Translations under genes and position numbers: made by a program
NCBI RefSeq assembly: GCF_014648575.1
Contig: NZ_BMRJ01000001.1
Coordinates: 861,552-923,486, forward strand
DNA length: 61,935 bases
Reading direction: 5' to 3'
DNA from: Agromyces mediolanus
GTDB lineage: Bacteria > Actinomycetota > Actinomycetes > Actinomycetales > Microbacteriaceae
The notes under the pieces: generated by a model
Seen by the model: only the letters and a program-made list of their open reading frames with translations
Told to the model about the DNA's origin: nothing
The model's database searches: none
Shown here: positions 16,187-25,964 of the stretch, piece after piece
Numbering within the stretch: the stretch's first letter is position 1
Layout: each line of letters begins with the position of its first letter

Positions 16187-17785
16187 ATGACCCGAATCGG
16201 GGTCGTCACCGAGCAACCGCCGGAGACGAGGGTCGCCGCGACACCGGCGACCGTGAAGCAGTTGATCGCACTGGGCTACGAGGTGGCCGTCGAAGCGGCG
16301 GCCGGCGAGGCATCCGCGTTCCTCGACGAGGCCTACCGCGACGCCGGGGCGACGATCGTCGCGGGCGCCGAGGCCCTCGCGAGCGAGATCGTGCTCAAGG
16401 TCAACGCGCCCACGGACGCCGAGGTCGCCGCGCTGCGCCCGGGCACCACGGTCATCGGCCTGCTCGCCCCGGCCTTCAGCGCCGAGCTGCTCGAGCGGCT
16501 CGCCGCCGCGGGCGTCACGGCCATCGCGATGGACGCGGTGCCGCGCATCTCGCGAGCGCAGTCGATGGACGTGCTCAGCTCGATGGCGAACATCGCCGGC
16601 TACCGCGCCGTGGTCGAGGCGGCGCACGAGTTCGGCCGCTTCTTCACCGGTCAGGTCACCGCCGCCGGCAAGGTGCCGCCCGCCAAGGTGCTCGTCGCCG
16701 GGGCCGGCGTCGCCGGGCTCGCGGCGATCGGCGCGGCATCCAGTCTCGGCGCGATCGTGCGCGCCACCGACCCGCGGCCCGAGGTCGCCGACCAGGTGAA
16801 GTCCATCGGCGGCGAGTACCTGAAGGTCGAGGTCGAGGTCGAGCAGTCCACCGACGGCTACGCCAAGGCGACGAGCGAGGCGTACGACCGCCGCGCCGCC
16901 GAGATCTACTCCGAGCAGGCCGCCGACGTCGACATCATCATCACGACGGCGCTCATCCCGGGCCGCCCAGCACCGAAGCTCATCACCGCGGCCGACGTCG
17001 CGAGCATGCGCTCCGGCAGCGTCATCGTCGACATGGCCGCCGGCATGGGCGGCAACGTCGAGGGCTCGGTCGCCGGCGAGCGGATCGTCACGCCCAACGG
17101 CGTCGTCATCCTCGGCTACACCGACCTCGCCTCGCGCCTGCCCACCCAGGCCTCGCAGCTCTACGGCACGAACATCGTCAACCTGCTGAAGCTGCTCACC
17201 CCCGGCAAGGACGGCGAGCTCGTGCTCGACTTCGACGACGTCGTGCAGCGCGCCGTCACCGTCGCCCGCGGCGGCGAGGTCACCTGGCCGCCGCCGCCCG
17301 TGCAGGTCTCGGCGGCCCCGGCGGCCGGCGCGCCCGTCGCGGCGCCGGCCGAGCCCGCCGCGCCGAAGGCGCCGATGTCCGCCGCGAAGAAGGCGCTCCT
17401 GGTCGCGATCGGCGTCGCCGCGCTGTTCCTCGTGAACGCCGTCGCACCGCCGCCGCTCCCCCAGCACTTCACGGTGCTCATGCTCGCGGTCGTGGTCGGC
17501 TTCTACGTCATCGGCAAGGTGGCGCACGCGCTGCACACCCCGCTGATGAGCGTGACGAACGCGATCTCGGGCATCATCATCGTCGGCGCGATGGTGCAGA
17601 TCACGAGCGACGTGCTCGTCGTGCAGATCCTCGCCGCCGTCGCGGTGCTGCTCGCGAGCATCAACGTCTTCGGCGGCTTCGCGGTGACCCGCCGCATGCT
17701 CGCCATGTTCTCGGTCGGCGCGCCGCCTGCGGGCGCCGCCGCCAAGACCGACCGCGCGGGAACCGACGGAAAGGCCGGTGCCTGA
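16187..17785 (+). CDS. pntA: NAD(P) transhydrogenase subunit alpha (fused alpha1-alpha2)
   Basis: The 532-residue protein couples proton re-entry to hydride transfer from NADH to NADP+. Residues 1-375 form the NAD-binding domain I, related to alanine dehydrogenase: [15 protein letters not shown] at the start, [19 protein letters not shown] near 180, and [20 protein letters not shown] near 208. An Ala/Pro linker follows, then three or four membrane helices from about residue 405. This one-chain layout is that of E. coli PntA rather than the split PntAA/PntAB form. ATG 16187 follows AGAGGAGAA. pntB follows directly. Confidence 0.95.
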   Translation: MTRIGVVTEQPPETRVAATPATVKQLIALGYEVAVEAAAGEASAFLDEAYRDAGATIVAGAEALASEIVLKVNAPTDAEVAALRPGTTVIGLLAPAFSAELLERLAAAGVTAIAMDAVPRISRAQSMDVLSSMANIAGYRAVVEAAHEFGRFFTGQVTAAGKVPPAKVLVAGAGVAGLAAIGAASSLGAIVRATDPRPEVADQVKSIGGEYLKVEVEVEQSTDGYAKATSEAYDRRAAEIYSEQAADVDIIITTALIPGRPAPKLITAADVASMRSGSVIVDMAAGMGGNVEGSVAGERIVTPNGVVILGYTDLASRLPTQASQLYGTNIVNLLKLLTPGKDGELVLDFDDVVQRAVTVARGGEVTWPPPPVQVSAAPAAGAPVAAPAEPAAPKAPMSAAKKALLVAIGVAALFLVNAVAPPPLPQHFTVLMLAVVVGFYVIGKVAHALHTPLMSVTNAISGIIIVGAMVQITSDVLVVQILAAVAVLLASINVFGGFAVTRRMLAMFSVGAPPAGAAAKTDRAGTDGKAGA

Positions 17786-17786
17786 C

Positions 17787-19208
17787 ATGACCGAGCTCTC
17801 GACTCTCACCGTCGCCGGCTCCGTGGCCGGCGCCGCGTACCTCGTGGCCGCGCTGCTGTTCATCCTCAGCCTCGCGGGCCTCAGCAAGCATGAAACCGCG
17901 CGAGCCGGTGTCGGCTACGGCATCGCCGGCATGGTCATCGCGCTCGTCGCGACCGTGTGGGCGACCCTCGCCGGCGCCTGGGGCACGGTCTCCGTCACGA
18001 CGGGGCTCATCCTGCTCGTCGTCGCCGTGCTCGTCGGCGGCGCCATCGGCCTCTGGCGGGCCCGCGTCGTCGCGATGACCGGCATGCCCGAGCTCATCGC
18101 CCTGCTGCACAGCTTCGTCGGTCTCGCGGCCGTGCTCGTCGGCTGGAACGGCGCGCTCGAGGAGTCCGAGATGTCGGGCGCCCTGCTCGACATCCACCAC
18201 GCCGAGGTCTTCATCGGCGTCTTCATCGGCGCCGTCACCTTCACCGGCTCGATCGTCGCGTTCCTCAAGCTCTCGGCGCGGATGAAGTCGGCCCCGCTCA
18301 TGCTGCCCGGCAAGAACGCGCTGAACCTCGGCGCGCTCGTCGCCTTCGTGGGCCTCACCGTCTGGTACGTCATCACGCCCGAGCTGTGGCTGCTCGTCGT
18401 CGTGACGGTGCTGGCGCTGCTGCTCGGCTGGCACCTCGTCGCCTCGATCGGCGGCGGCGACATGCCCGTCGTCATCTCGATGCTGAACAGCTACTCGGGC
18501 TGGGCGGCGGCCGCGGCGGGCTTCCTGCTGAACAACGATCTGCTCATCATCACCGGTGCGCTCGTCGGCTCCTCGGGTGCCTACCTCTCGTACATCATGT
18601 GCAAGGCGATGAACCGCTCGTTCATCTCGGTCATCGCGGGCGGCTTCGGCATCGCGGCGCCGAGCTCGAGCGGCGAGGTCGAGGGCGAGGTGCGCGAGCT
18701 CGATGCGGAGGCGGCGGCGGCGCTGCTGCGGGATGCCTCGAGCGTCGTCATCACCCCCGGCTACGGCATGGCGGTGGCGCAGGCGCAGTACCCCGTGGCG
18801 GAGCTCACCAGCCGGCTGCGCGAGCGCGGGGTGAAGGTGCGCTTCGGCATCCACCCGGTCGCCGGCCGCCTGCCCGGGCACATGAACGTGCTGCTCGCGG
18901 AGGCCAAGGTGCCGTACGACATCGTCGAGGAGATGGACGAGATCAACGACGACCTCGCCGAGACCGACGTCGTGCTCGTGATCGGCGCGAACGACACCGT
19001 GAACCCGGCGGCCGCGCAGGACCCTGGCAGCCCCATCGCGGGGATGCCGGTGCTGCGCGTCTGGGAGGCGGGGAACGTGGTCGTCTTCAAGCGCTCGATG
19101 TCGGCGGGCTACGCGGGCGTCGCGAACCCGCTGTTCACGCGGGACAACGCGCAGATGCTGTTCGGCGACGCCAAGCAGCGCGTCGAGGACATCCTCCGGG
19201 CGCTGTAG
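17787..19208 (+). CDS. pntB: NAD(P) transhydrogenase subunit beta
   Basis: The 473-residue partner of PntA has nine membrane segments in the first ~270 residues, including [20 protein letters not shown], and the NADP-binding domain III at the C-terminus with [37 protein letters not shown] and [17 protein letters not shown] 17787 was chosen; GTG 17778 three codons earlier overlaps the pntA end and is an alternative. A strong terminator follows at 19221. Confidence 0.95.
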   Translation: MTELSTLTVAGSVAGAAYLVAALLFILSLAGLSKHETARAGVGYGIAGMVIALVATVWATLAGAWGTVSVTTGLILLVVAVLVGGAIGLWRARVVAMTGMPELIALLHSFVGLAAVLVGWNGALEESEMSGALLDIHHAEVFIGVFIGAVTFTGSIVAFLKLSARMKSAPLMLPGKNALNLGALVAFVGLTVWYVITPELWLLVVVTVLALLLGWHLVASIGGGDMPVVISMLNSYSGWAAAAAGFLLNNDLLIITGALVGSSGAYLSYIMCKAMNRSFISVIAGGFGIAAPSSSGEVEGEVRELDAEAAAALLRDASSVVITPGYGMAVAQAQYPVAELTSRLRERGVKVRFGIHPVAGRLPGHMNVLLAEAKVPYDIVEEMDEINDDLAETDVVLVIGANDTVNPAAAQDPGSPIAGMPVLRVWEAGNVVVFKRSMSAGYAGVANPLFTRDNAQMLFGDAKQRVEDILRAL

Positions 19209-19220
19209 CCGTGCCTCGCG

Positions 19221-19252
19221 CGATGCCCCGGGCCCGACGGCCCGGGGCATCG
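19221..19252 (+). terminator. pntAB terminator hairpin
   Basis: CGATGCCCCGGGCC (19221-19234) pairs perfectly with GGCCCGGGGCATCG (19239-19252) over a 4-base loop, thirteen bases after the pntB stop. The stem contains GATGCC and GGCATC in inverted orientation. Confidence 0.8.
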
Positions 19253-19366
19253 TCGCGTCACCTCGGTAACGAAACCGACTGCGGCGGAAACATCCGAGGA
19301 GACGCTAGAGCATTGCGGGGCTGGGCGTGGCCTGCCCGGGCCGATCGGCTCGACAAGGAGGATCTC

Positions 19367-19657
19367 TTGGGAGAAGCGCGTTCGGAACAGTCGCCCGCTC
19401 GGCTCGGCGGCCCGCTCACCCTCGCGGTGCTCGGGGGCGCCGTCGTTGCGTTCCTCCTCGCCGTTCTGTTCTCTCCGCTGTGGATGCTGCTCGTCGCGGC
19501 ACTCGCGCTCGCCAACATCGGCGCGCAGATCTTCGGCATCAGCACCAGGGGCCCTCGCGGGTATCGCTTCGCGCTGATTGTCGTCAATCTGGTGCTGTTC
19601 TGCATCGCTCTGCTGTGGCTCCTCAACGAGTCGCTCGGGAACCCTTCGCCGAGCTGA
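19367..19657 (+). CDS. Small two-helix membrane protein with TTG start
   Basis: The 96-residue product has a charged N-terminus, then three hydrophobic stretches (LTLAVLGGAVVAFLLAVLF, LVAALALANIGAQIFGI and FALIVVNLVLFCIALLWLL). I do not recognise a family. The start is TTG 19367 because a full AAGGAGG lies 6-7 bases upstream, the best SD in this part of the window; no ATG or GTG fits. It lies downstream of the pntAB terminator and so has its own promoter, which I could not define. Confidence 0.65.
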   Translation: MGEARSEQSPARLGGPLTLAVLGGAVVAFLLAVLFSPLWMLLVAALALANIGAQIFGISTRGPRGYRFALIVVNLVLFCIALLWLLNESLGNPSPS

Positions 19658-19705
19658 CTGGCTGATCGCGGCCCCGCCCAGAACCTTCGCTTGGGCCTCG
19701 CGTTA

Positions 19706-19731
19706 GTGAAGGTTATGCCGCTAACGTTCAC
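19706..19731. promoter_or_regulatory. 26-bp imperfect palindrome, candidate operator
   Basis: GTGAAGGTTATGCC joins GCTAACGTTCAC to form a dyad of type GTGAASGTTA-N6-TAACSTTCAC. It lies in a locally AT-richer stretch 158 bases upstream of the HdeD-like gene. A possible -10, TAGGAT, follows at 19805-19810. The binding protein is unknown. Confidence 0.45.
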
Positions 19732-19863
19732 TTCACCGAGCGCATGGGCGCATCGTCGCGCGCAGGCCCCGCCGCGTACGCCGAATCCCCAGTTCGACGG
19801 CGCGTAGGATAGATGCGTACCCCGGCAGCGACGGGGCACCCATCGACAGCGAAAGAGGTCGCC

Positions 19864-20457
19864 GTGACCGCCGCATCCGCGCGCGCCCAGGACTGGGCGG
19901 TGCCCGTCGTCCGCGGTGCGCTCGCCCTCGCCGCCACGGCGGCCATCACCTTCTCGCAGGACCACTCCCCCGCCATGGGCCTGCTCGTCTTCGGCATCTG
20001 GGCCGTCGTCGCGGGGGTCGTCGTCGGCGCCCTGAGCCTGCGCTTCGTCGCCGACCGCCCCACCCGGACGGTCACGCTCGTCTCGGCGATCGTCACCGCC
20101 GTCGCGGGTCTCCTCGCGCTCACCCTTCCCGCCGGGCTGCCCTTCTTCCTCACCCTCGTGAGCGCCTGGGCGGCGATCACCGGGTTCCTGGAGCTCTACC
20201 TGGGCCTGCGCGGCCGCGGCAAGGATGCCGGTGCGCGCGACCGCCTCGCGGCGGGCGTCTTCACCGCGGTGCTCGCGGTGCTCTTCGTGCTGCTGCCGCC
20301 CGACTCGGTGACCGCGGTCGGCTTCTTCGGCGCCTACCTCGCGATCCTCGGCGTCTCCCTCGTGATCGGCGGCCTGTCGCAGAAGTGGGCCGCGGCTCCC
20401 GGCCGCGGCGAGACGCCGGCGGCCGGCGCCGCCACCCCCGGAACGGAGCAGTCGTGA
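19864..20457 (+). CDS. HdeD/DUF308-like membrane protein
   Basis: The 197-residue protein has about six short hydrophobic helices arranged as three hairpins, with the pattern VVRGALALAATAAITF, GIWAVVAGVVVGALSL and AWAAITGFLELYLGLR, typical of DUF308/HdeD proteins linked to acid or envelope stress. GTG 19864 has GAAAGAGG eight bases upstream; an ATG at 19813 lies too close to the -10 at 19805. Its stop overlaps the next start, so the two are coupled. Confidence 0.65.
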   Translation: MTAASARAQDWAVPVVRGALALAATAAITFSQDHSPAMGLLVFGIWAVVAGVVVGALSLRFVADRPTRTVTLVSAIVTAVAGLLALTLPAGLPFFLTLVSAWAAITGFLELYLGLRGRGKDAGARDRLAAGVFTAVLAVLFVLLPPDSVTAVGFFGAYLAILGVSLVIGGLSQKWAAAPGRGETPAAGAATPGTEQS

Positions 20458-20846
20458 CCCAGCAGAACCCGGGCCAGTCGCCCCGTGAGCCGTATCAGCC
20501 GAGCCGTCGCGAGCTGCTGCGCCCGGCCGAGTACGTCGGCGGCGCCGCGATCGCCGCGATCTTCGTCGGCGTGGTCGTGCTCGTCGCCACGCGCGACTGG
20601 ATGCTGACCCTGATCGGCACTGGCGGCGTCTTCATCGTCGTGCTGATGGTGCTCGCGCTGCTGCAGATGGCGCTGAAGCCCGACGCGTTCGAGCAGGCCG
20701 AGCTCGCGCAGTCCACCGGCCACGGCGCCGGGCCGGCAACCCCCGGCGCCCCGGCTCCCGGTGCGGGCGACGCCCCCGCCGGCGGCGACGCCCCCGCGGG
20801 CGGCTCCGCGTCGGGCGACGACGAGCCCACGCCCCCCGCGAACTAG
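20454..20846 (+). CDS. Small membrane protein with disordered tail
   Basis: The 130-residue product has two membrane helices (GGAAIAAIFVGVVVLVA and LTLIGTGGVFIVVLMVLALL) and a 50-residue Ala/Gly/Pro-rich acidic tail. I do not recognise a specific function. GTG 20454 overlaps the stop of the HdeD-like gene (GTGA), so the pair forms one translation unit and perhaps one membrane complex. Confidence 0.75.
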   Translation: MTQQNPGQSPREPYQPSRRELLRPAEYVGGAAIAAIFVGVVVLVATRDWMLTLIGTGGVFIVVLMVLALLQMALKPDAFEQAELAQSTGHGAGPATPGAPAPGAGDAPAGGDAPAGGSASGDDEPTPPAN

Positions 20847-20863
20847 ACGACCCGCGTCCGATC

Positions 20864-20894
20864 GGGCCGGTCTCCGCGCTGCGGTGGCCGGCCC
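20864..20894 (+). terminator. Hairpin terminator after the membrane-protein pair
   Basis: GGGCCGG (20864-20870) pairs with CCGGCCC (20888-20894). An inner CCGC/GCGG stem forms in the loop. A GTTCTCGTC tail follows. Confidence 0.6.
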
Positions 20895-21044
20895 GTTCTC
20901 GTCGGCGGCCGGGCGGCCCATCGCGGACTCCGTCAGGATTGCCGCCGACTTCCACGGATTCCGCGCCGCCGGGCCGAGCGCAGGCACAGCTCGGCGGCTC
21001 ATGATGGTGAACACCCCATCACCGGCGAGCTGCGAAGGAGCAAC

Positions 21045-21947
21045 GTGACCGCGACCACACGGGCGATCCATCTGGGTCGTCAGGAGAAGCCGAAGCGCGG
21101 CTCGCTTCTGCTGCTCATCCCCGGGATCGCCTCGGTGGTGCTCCTCGGCGTCCTGCCGCTGTTCATCGTGGCGCGCAACAGCTTCGCCGTCGCCGACGAC
21201 TACGGCGGCATCACTGACGGCCTCACGTTCGAGAACTACGCCAAGCTGCTCGACCCCGTGTACTCCAAGACGTTGCTCTTCTCGCTCGGCCTCGGCCTGC
21301 TGAACACCGTCGTCTGCCTCGTCATCGGCTACCTGACCTCGTACTACATCGTGTCGCGGCCGACGAACCGGCAGGGCTTCCTGCTGCTGCTCGTCATCAT
21401 CCCCTTCTGGACCGACTTCCTCGTGCGCACCTTCGCGTGGATCACGATCCTCGGCTCCGGCGGCCCCATCGCCGGCATCCTGGGCATCTTCGGCATCGCC
21501 GGCTTCTCGGTGATCCCGAGCAACCTCGCGGTCGTCCTCGGCCTGCTCTACTCCTTCCTGCCGACGGCGATCTTCCCGATCTACGCGTCGATGCGCTCGA
21601 TCGATCCCTCGCTGAAGGAGGCCGCCACCGATCTCGGCGCGAGCTGGTGGGGCGTGCACCGCCGGGTCATCCTGCCGCTGTCGAGCCCCGGCATCCTCGG
21701 CGCCGCGCTGCTGACCTTCATCCCCACGATGGGCGTCTTCGTCATCCCCGTCCTGCTCGGCGGCGGCAAGGACCCCCTCGTCGGCAATCTCATCGTGACC
21801 CTCTACACCGAGTTCCGGAACCAGCCCATGGGCGCGGCGGTCTCGATGGTGCTGCTCGTGCTGATGCTCGCCTCGATGGCGCTCGTCGGGCTCGCGCTGA
21901 AGCGCTCCTCGACGAAGCGCGCCACGACGAAGAAGACGGAGGCCTGA
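21045..21947 (+). CDS. potB: Spermidine/putrescine-type ABC permease
   Basis: The 300-residue PotB-like permease has six membrane segments, the PotB landmark IIPFWTDFLVRTFAWITIL near residue 115, and the EAA loop LKEAATDLGASWWGVHRRVI near residue 190. GTG 21045 is preceded by GAAGGAG at a good distance. It forms the import channel with PotC. The transporter family handles polyamines but also other cationic or amide compounds; the downstream hydrolase genes suggest a non-standard substrate. Confidence 0.9.
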   Translation: MTATTRAIHLGRQEKPKRGSLLLLIPGIASVVLLGVLPLFIVARNSFAVADDYGGITDGLTFENYAKLLDPVYSKTLLFSLGLGLLNTVVCLVIGYLTSYYIVSRPTNRQGFLLLLVIIPFWTDFLVRTFAWITILGSGGPIAGILGIFGIAGFSVIPSNLAVVLGLLYSFLPTAIFPIYASMRSIDPSLKEAATDLGASWWGVHRRVILPLSSPGILGAALLTFIPTMGVFVIPVLLGGGKDPLVGNLIVTLYTEFRNQPMGAAVSMVLLVLMLASMALVGLALKRSSTKRATTKKTEA

Positions 21948-21949
21948 GC

Positions 21950-22732
21950 ATGGACCGGATCGTGAACGGCATCGCCCGCGGCGTCTTCGTCTTCCTCTAC
22001 ATCCCGATCGTCGCGGTGATCGTCTACTCCTTCAACGCCGCGGGCACGAACACCCGCTTCGACGGGCTCACCCTGCAGTGGTACGTCGAGCTGTTCCAGG
22101 ATGCCTCGCTGATGCAGACGCTGCGCACGAGCGCCCTCGTGGCGGTCATCACGGCGACGGTCGCGACGATCATCGGCATCATGTTCGCCCTCGGGCTCGC
22201 CAGGTACCGCGGACGCGGCCGAGGTGCGCTGATGGCCCTCATCGCCCTGCCGCTGATCGTGCCCGAGATCGTGCTCGGCGTCGCGCTGCTCAGCGTGTTC
22301 AGCACGACGAAGGTGCCGCTCGGCATCCTGACCCTCGTGCTCGGCCACCTCATCGTCTCGCTGCCGCTCGCCACGCTCGTGCTGATGAGCTCCGCCGCGA
22401 TGCTCGACCCGAGCCTGCCCGAGGCCGCTACCGACCTCGGCTGCACGCCGTGGCAGACCTTCACCCGCGTCTACTTCCCGCTCCTGCGACCCGCCGTGGT
22501 CGCCGCCTGGCTGCTGAGCTTCACGACCTCGTTCAGCAACATCGTGATGTCGACCTTCTTGAGCGGCGTGGGCTCCACGACGCTGCCGCTGAAGATCTAC
22601 TCCAGCCTGAAGACCGGCCTCACGCCGAGCATCAACGCCCTCGGCGCGCTGCTCATCCTGCTCACGCTCGTCATCGTGCTCCTCGTCGGCGTCAGCCAGA
22701 TGCGGCGCATCCTCGTCGAGTCCCGCACCTGA
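21950..22732 (+). CDS. potC: Spermidine/putrescine-type ABC permease
   Basis: The 260-residue PotC-like permease begins with a helix FVFLYIPIVAVIVYSFN, the usual PotC opening, and has the EAA loop LPEAATDLGCTPWQTFTRVY near residue 160. ATG 21950 lies two bases after the potB stop. It pairs with PotB. Confidence 0.9.
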   Translation: MDRIVNGIARGVFVFLYIPIVAVIVYSFNAAGTNTRFDGLTLQWYVELFQDASLMQTLRTSALVAVITATVATIIGIMFALGLARYRGRGRGALMALIALPLIVPEIVLGVALLSVFSTTKVPLGILTLVLGHLIVSLPLATLVLMSSAAMLDPSLPEAATDLGCTPWQTFTRVYFPLLRPAVVAAWLLSFTTSFSNIVMSTFLSGVGSTTLPLKIYSSLKTGLTPSINALGALLILLTLVIVLLVGVSQMRRILVESRT

Positions 22733-22755
22733 CCGGCGCCCGCCGGCCACGAACC

Positions 22756-22795
22756 GCACCACCAGCACCACCGCAGCACGCACCACCAGCACCAC
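22756..22795 (+). repeat. Short direct repeat between potC and potD
   Basis: GCACCACCAGCACCAC occurs at 22756-22771 and again at 22780-22795, in a GCA/CCA-rich, almost T-free intergenic stretch. No coding role is visible. It may act as an unstructured spacer in the mRNA. Confidence 0.6.
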
Positions 22796-22837
22796 GCAGT
22801 CCCCGCAGCACCATCCCCCATCGAAAGGACCCACGTC

Positions 22838-23896
22838 ATGAAGAAGCTGATCGTCGCCAGCGTCGGCGTCGTCGCCGCCCTGGCGCTCTCCTCCTGCAGC
22901 GGCACCGGCGGCGACGCCGGCCCCTCGACCGAGCTCAACGTCTACGCCTGGGCCGACGAGATCCCCCAGACCGTGTTCGACGCCTTCACCGAGGAGACGG
23001 GCATCGCCGTCAACGTCGACAACTTCGACAGCAACGAGACGATGATCTCGAAGCTCGCCGCCGGCAACTCCGGCTACGACATCGTCGAGCCGAGCCAGTA
23101 CGCCGTGCAGCAGCTCGTCGGCCAGGAACTGCTCGAGCCGCTCGACAAGTCGAAGATCGAGGGCATCGACAACCTCGCGCCGAAGTTCGCCGACCCGAGC
23201 TACGACCCCGGCCTGCAGTACTCCGTGCCGTGGGTGTGGGGCACGACCGGCCTGCTCTACAACGCCGCGTGCACCGGCGGCGAGGAGATCACGAGCTGGA
23301 CCTCCCTCTTCGACCCGAAGTGGAAGGGCAAGATCAACATGCTCGACAACATGCTCGCCGCGTACATCGCGGGCCTGCAGGTGAACGGCTACGGCGCCGA
23401 CAGCACGGACGAGGCCGAGATCGCGAAGGCGACCGAGTCCCTCATCGAGCAGAAGCCGCTGCTCTCCGGCTACAACTCCACGAACTACGGCGAGCTCGTC
23501 GCGAGCGGCGACGTCTGCATCTCGGAGGCGTGGGGCGGCACCAGCACGGCGAAGATCGTCGAGCAGAACCCCGACGTGCACTACGTGCTCCCCGAGGAGG
23601 GCGGCAGCCTCTGGGTCGACGGCCTCTCGATCGCGAAGGGCGCCCCGCACCAGGACGCGGCCTACGAGTTCATCAACTTCCTGCTCCGTCCCGAGATCGC
23701 CGCGATGGCGACGAACGACGGCGGCCTCGCGAGCGCGAACGCCGCGGCGCAGGAGCACGTCACCGACCAGGGCCTGCTCAGCAACGCGGCGGTCTACGCC
23801 TCGGACGAGCAGGTCGCGAACGCGGACTTCATCGTCGACCCGGGCAAGGCCATGCGCTTCTACCAGGACGGCTGGACCCGCGTGAAGGCCTCCTGA
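22838..23896 (+). CDS. potD: Spermidine/putrescine-type solute-binding lipoprotein
   Basis: The 352-residue protein has a signal peptide with lipobox LSSC, then the PotD opening ELNVYAWADEIPQTVFDAFT, and YDIVEPSQYAVQQLV, YSVPWVWGTTGLLYN and GDVCISEAWGG. The acidic and aromatic pocket residues of the family (Trp, Tyr, Asp, Glu) are present. ATG 22838 follows GAAAGGA. It captures the substrate for PotB/PotC. Confidence 0.9.
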   Translation: MKKLIVASVGVVAALALSSCSGTGGDAGPSTELNVYAWADEIPQTVFDAFTEETGIAVNVDNFDSNETMISKLAAGNSGYDIVEPSQYAVQQLVGQELLEPLDKSKIEGIDNLAPKFADPSYDPGLQYSVPWVWGTTGLLYNAACTGGEEITSWTSLFDPKWKGKINMLDNMLAAYIAGLQVNGYGADSTDEAEIAKATESLIEQKPLLSGYNSTNYGELVASGDVCISEAWGGTSTAKIVEQNPDVHYVLPEEGGSLWVDGLSIAKGAPHQDAAYEFINFLLRPEIAAMATNDGGLASANAAAQEHVTDQGLLSNAAVYASDEQVANADFIVDPGKAMRFYQDGWTRVKAS

Positions 23897-23939
23897 CCCG
23901 GGCCCGACCCCTGTCCGCCACGAACAGCAGATCGAGATC

Positions 23940-25067
23940 ATGACGACGCAGACCACCTCAGCCGCGGCCGACACCACCGCGCCGACGACGGCCCCGGCCG
24001 TCGAGATCCAGGGGCTCTCGAAGGAGTTCGCCGGGCACCTCGCGGTGCACCCGCTCGACCTCGAGATCCGGGAGAACGAGTTCTTCTCCATCCTCGGACC
24101 GTCCGGATGCGGCAAGACGACGCTGATGCGGATGATCACCGGCTTCGAGACGCCGAGCTCGGGCCGGGTGCGGCTCGGCGGTGTCGACGTCACCGACGTG
24201 CCGACGCGGAACCGTGATCTCAACATGCTGTTCCAGAGCTACGCGCTGTTCCCGCACCTCACCGTGTTCGAGAACGTCGCGTTCGAACTCCGGGTGCGGC
24301 GGGTCGCCAAAGCAGAGGCGAACCGCCGCACCACGGAGGCGCTCGAGCTCGTGAAGCTCGGTCACCTCGGCGACCGCAAGCCCGACCAGCTGTCGGGCGG
24401 GCAGCGCCAGCGCGTCGCCCTCGCCCGCGCCGTGGTGTCGGGACCGAAGGTCGTGCTCCTCGACGAGCCGCTCGGCGCGCTCGACCAGCAGCTCCGCAAG
24501 GAGATGCAGTACGAGCTGAAGCGCATGCAGCGCGAGGTCGGCATCACGTTCATCTACGTGACGCACGACCAGGAGGAAGCGCTCACGATGTCCGACCGCA
24601 TCGCGGTCATGTCGGAGGGCGTCGTGCAGCAGGTCGCCGGGCCGGAGGACATCTACAACCGACCCGAGACCCGCTTCGTCGCCGGCTTCATCGGCAGCTG
24701 CAACCTGCTCGACGTCCAGGCGCCGGCCGGCGCCGAGGGCGAGGAGGTCGCCGTCGAAGTGCCGGGCGTCGGCGCGCTGCGCGGGGTGCTCGGCGAGACC
24801 GTGCCGACGCCGCGGGCGGGCACGCTGCTGCTCCGCCCGGAGCGCATCGAGGTGCGCCGCGCGGGTGAGGGCGACGGCGTCGTCGGCGTCGCGGAGACGC
24901 TCACCTTCCTCGGCGAGGAGTGGCATCTGCACCTCCGCGTCGGGGAGCACCTGCTGCGGGCATCCGTCTCCAGTCTCGTCAAGGAGCGCGACCTGCCCGG
25001 CCTCGCCGCCGGCGACCGGCTCAGCCTCAGCTGGCGGCCGCAGGACGCCCGCATCGTCGTGCGCTGA
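23940..25067 (+). CDS. potA: Spermidine/putrescine-type ABC ATPase
   Basis: The 375-residue ATPase has Walker A GPSGCGKTT (about residues 56-64), Q-loop MLFQSYALFPHL, signature LSGGQRQRVALARA (about 151), Walker B VVLLDEP and the switch His in YVTHDQEEA. A C-terminal TOBE-like domain starts near residue 290. ATG 23940 is 43 bases after the potD stop. It powers the transporter and completes the potBCDA set. Confidence 0.93.
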   Translation: MTTQTTSAAADTTAPTTAPAVEIQGLSKEFAGHLAVHPLDLEIRENEFFSILGPSGCGKTTLMRMITGFETPSSGRVRLGGVDVTDVPTRNRDLNMLFQSYALFPHLTVFENVAFELRVRRVAKAEANRRTTEALELVKLGHLGDRKPDQLSGGQRQRVALARAVVSGPKVVLLDEPLGALDQQLRKEMQYELKRMQREVGITFIYVTHDQEEALTMSDRIAVMSEGVVQQVAGPEDIYNRPETRFVAGFIGSCNLLDVQAPAGAEGEEVAVEVPGVGALRGVLGETVPTPRAGTLLLRPERIEVRRAGEGDGVVGVAETLTFLGEEWHLHLRVGEHLLRASVSSLVKERDLPGLAAGDRLSLSWRPQDARIVVR

Positions 25068-25117
25068 CGAACGCCCCCGCCCCACCCATCGACCCTTCAC
25101 ACGAGAGGAGCCGCGCG

Positions 25118-25918
25118 ATGCGAGTCGCCGTCGCCCAGACCTCCCCCGGCATCGACGCCGAGGAGAACTTCGCCACCATCCGCCGCTTCACGGCCGAAGC
25201 CGCCGAGCGCGGCGCCCGCCTCGTCGTCTTCCCCGAGGAGGCGATGCTCCTCGCCGAGGACGAGCTGAAGCCCCGCTTCGACGAGATCCTCCCGGCCGTC
25301 TGGCCGCGCTTCGAGGCGCTCGTCGCCGAGCTCGCCCGCGAGCACGGCATCGCCGTCATCGCGGCCGGCTACGAGCCGAACCCCGGCGGCCGGCCCTTCA
25401 ACACGATGATCGCGGTGGATGCCTCGGGCGCCGAGCTCGCGAGGTACCACAAGCTGCACACCTACGACGCCTTCGCCTACCAGGAGTCGGCGTACGTCAC
25501 CCGCGGCGCCGAGCTGCCGCCCGTGATCGAGATCGACGGCGTGCGCATCGGCCTCGCCAACTGCTACGACGTGCGCTTCCCCGAGCTGTTCCGCAGCCTC
25601 GCCGACCGGGGCGTCGACGTCATCGCGCTCTCGGCGGCCTGGGTCTCCGGCAAGGGCAAGGAGGAGCACTGGTCGGTGCTCACTCAGGCCCGCGCGATCG
25701 AGAACGTCAGCTGGCTGCTCGCCTCGGCGACCGTCGGCCCCGACTCGGCCGGCCTGAGCCGGGTCATCGACCCGCTCGGCGTCGTCGTCGCCGGGCTCAA
25801 CGCCCACGACGAGGGCCTCGTCGTCGCCGAGCTCGACCTCGAGCGCTCGGAGCGGGCGCGCGCCATGCTGCCCGCGCTCGACAATCGGCGCATCGAGCTC
25901 GCGTACACCCTCGCCTGA
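25118..25918 (+). CDS. Carbon-nitrogen hydrolase (nitrilase superfamily)
   Basis: The 266-residue enzyme has the nitrilase catalytic triad: Glu in VVFPEEAML (about residue 43), Lys in YHKLHTYDAF (about 111) and Cys in ANCYDVRFPEL (about 149). Family members hydrolyse amides, N-carbamoyl groups or omega-amides. ATG 25118 has GAGAGGAG upstream. It is 50 bases after potA, so it probably acts on the imported compound or its product, releasing ammonia. N-carbamoylputrescine-type and omega-amidase-type substrates are both possible. Confidence 0.85.
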   Translation: MRVAVAQTSPGIDAEENFATIRRFTAEAAERGARLVVFPEEAMLLAEDELKPRFDEILPAVWPRFEALVAELAREHGIAVIAAGYEPNPGGRPFNTMIAVDASGAELARYHKLHTYDAFAYQESAYVTRGAELPPVIEIDGVRIGLANCYDVRFPELFRSLADRGVDVIALSAAWVSGKGKEEHWSVLTQARAIENVSWLLASATVGPDSAGLSRVIDPLGVVVAGLNAHDEGLVVAELDLERSERARAMLPALDNRRIELAYTLA

Positions 25919-25964
25919 GCCGCCTCCCGCCTCACCTCGCCTGACCCCACCCAGAAAGAGGACC

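Noticed and set aside
22756..22795. Repeated GCACCACCAGCACCAC as CRISPR
   Set aside because: Only two copies with an 8-base spacer and simple composition, and no cas genes.
21045..25067. Calling the transporter a true spermidine importer
   Set aside because: Family resemblance is good, but downstream enzymes suggest another substrate, so only the transporter type is claimed.
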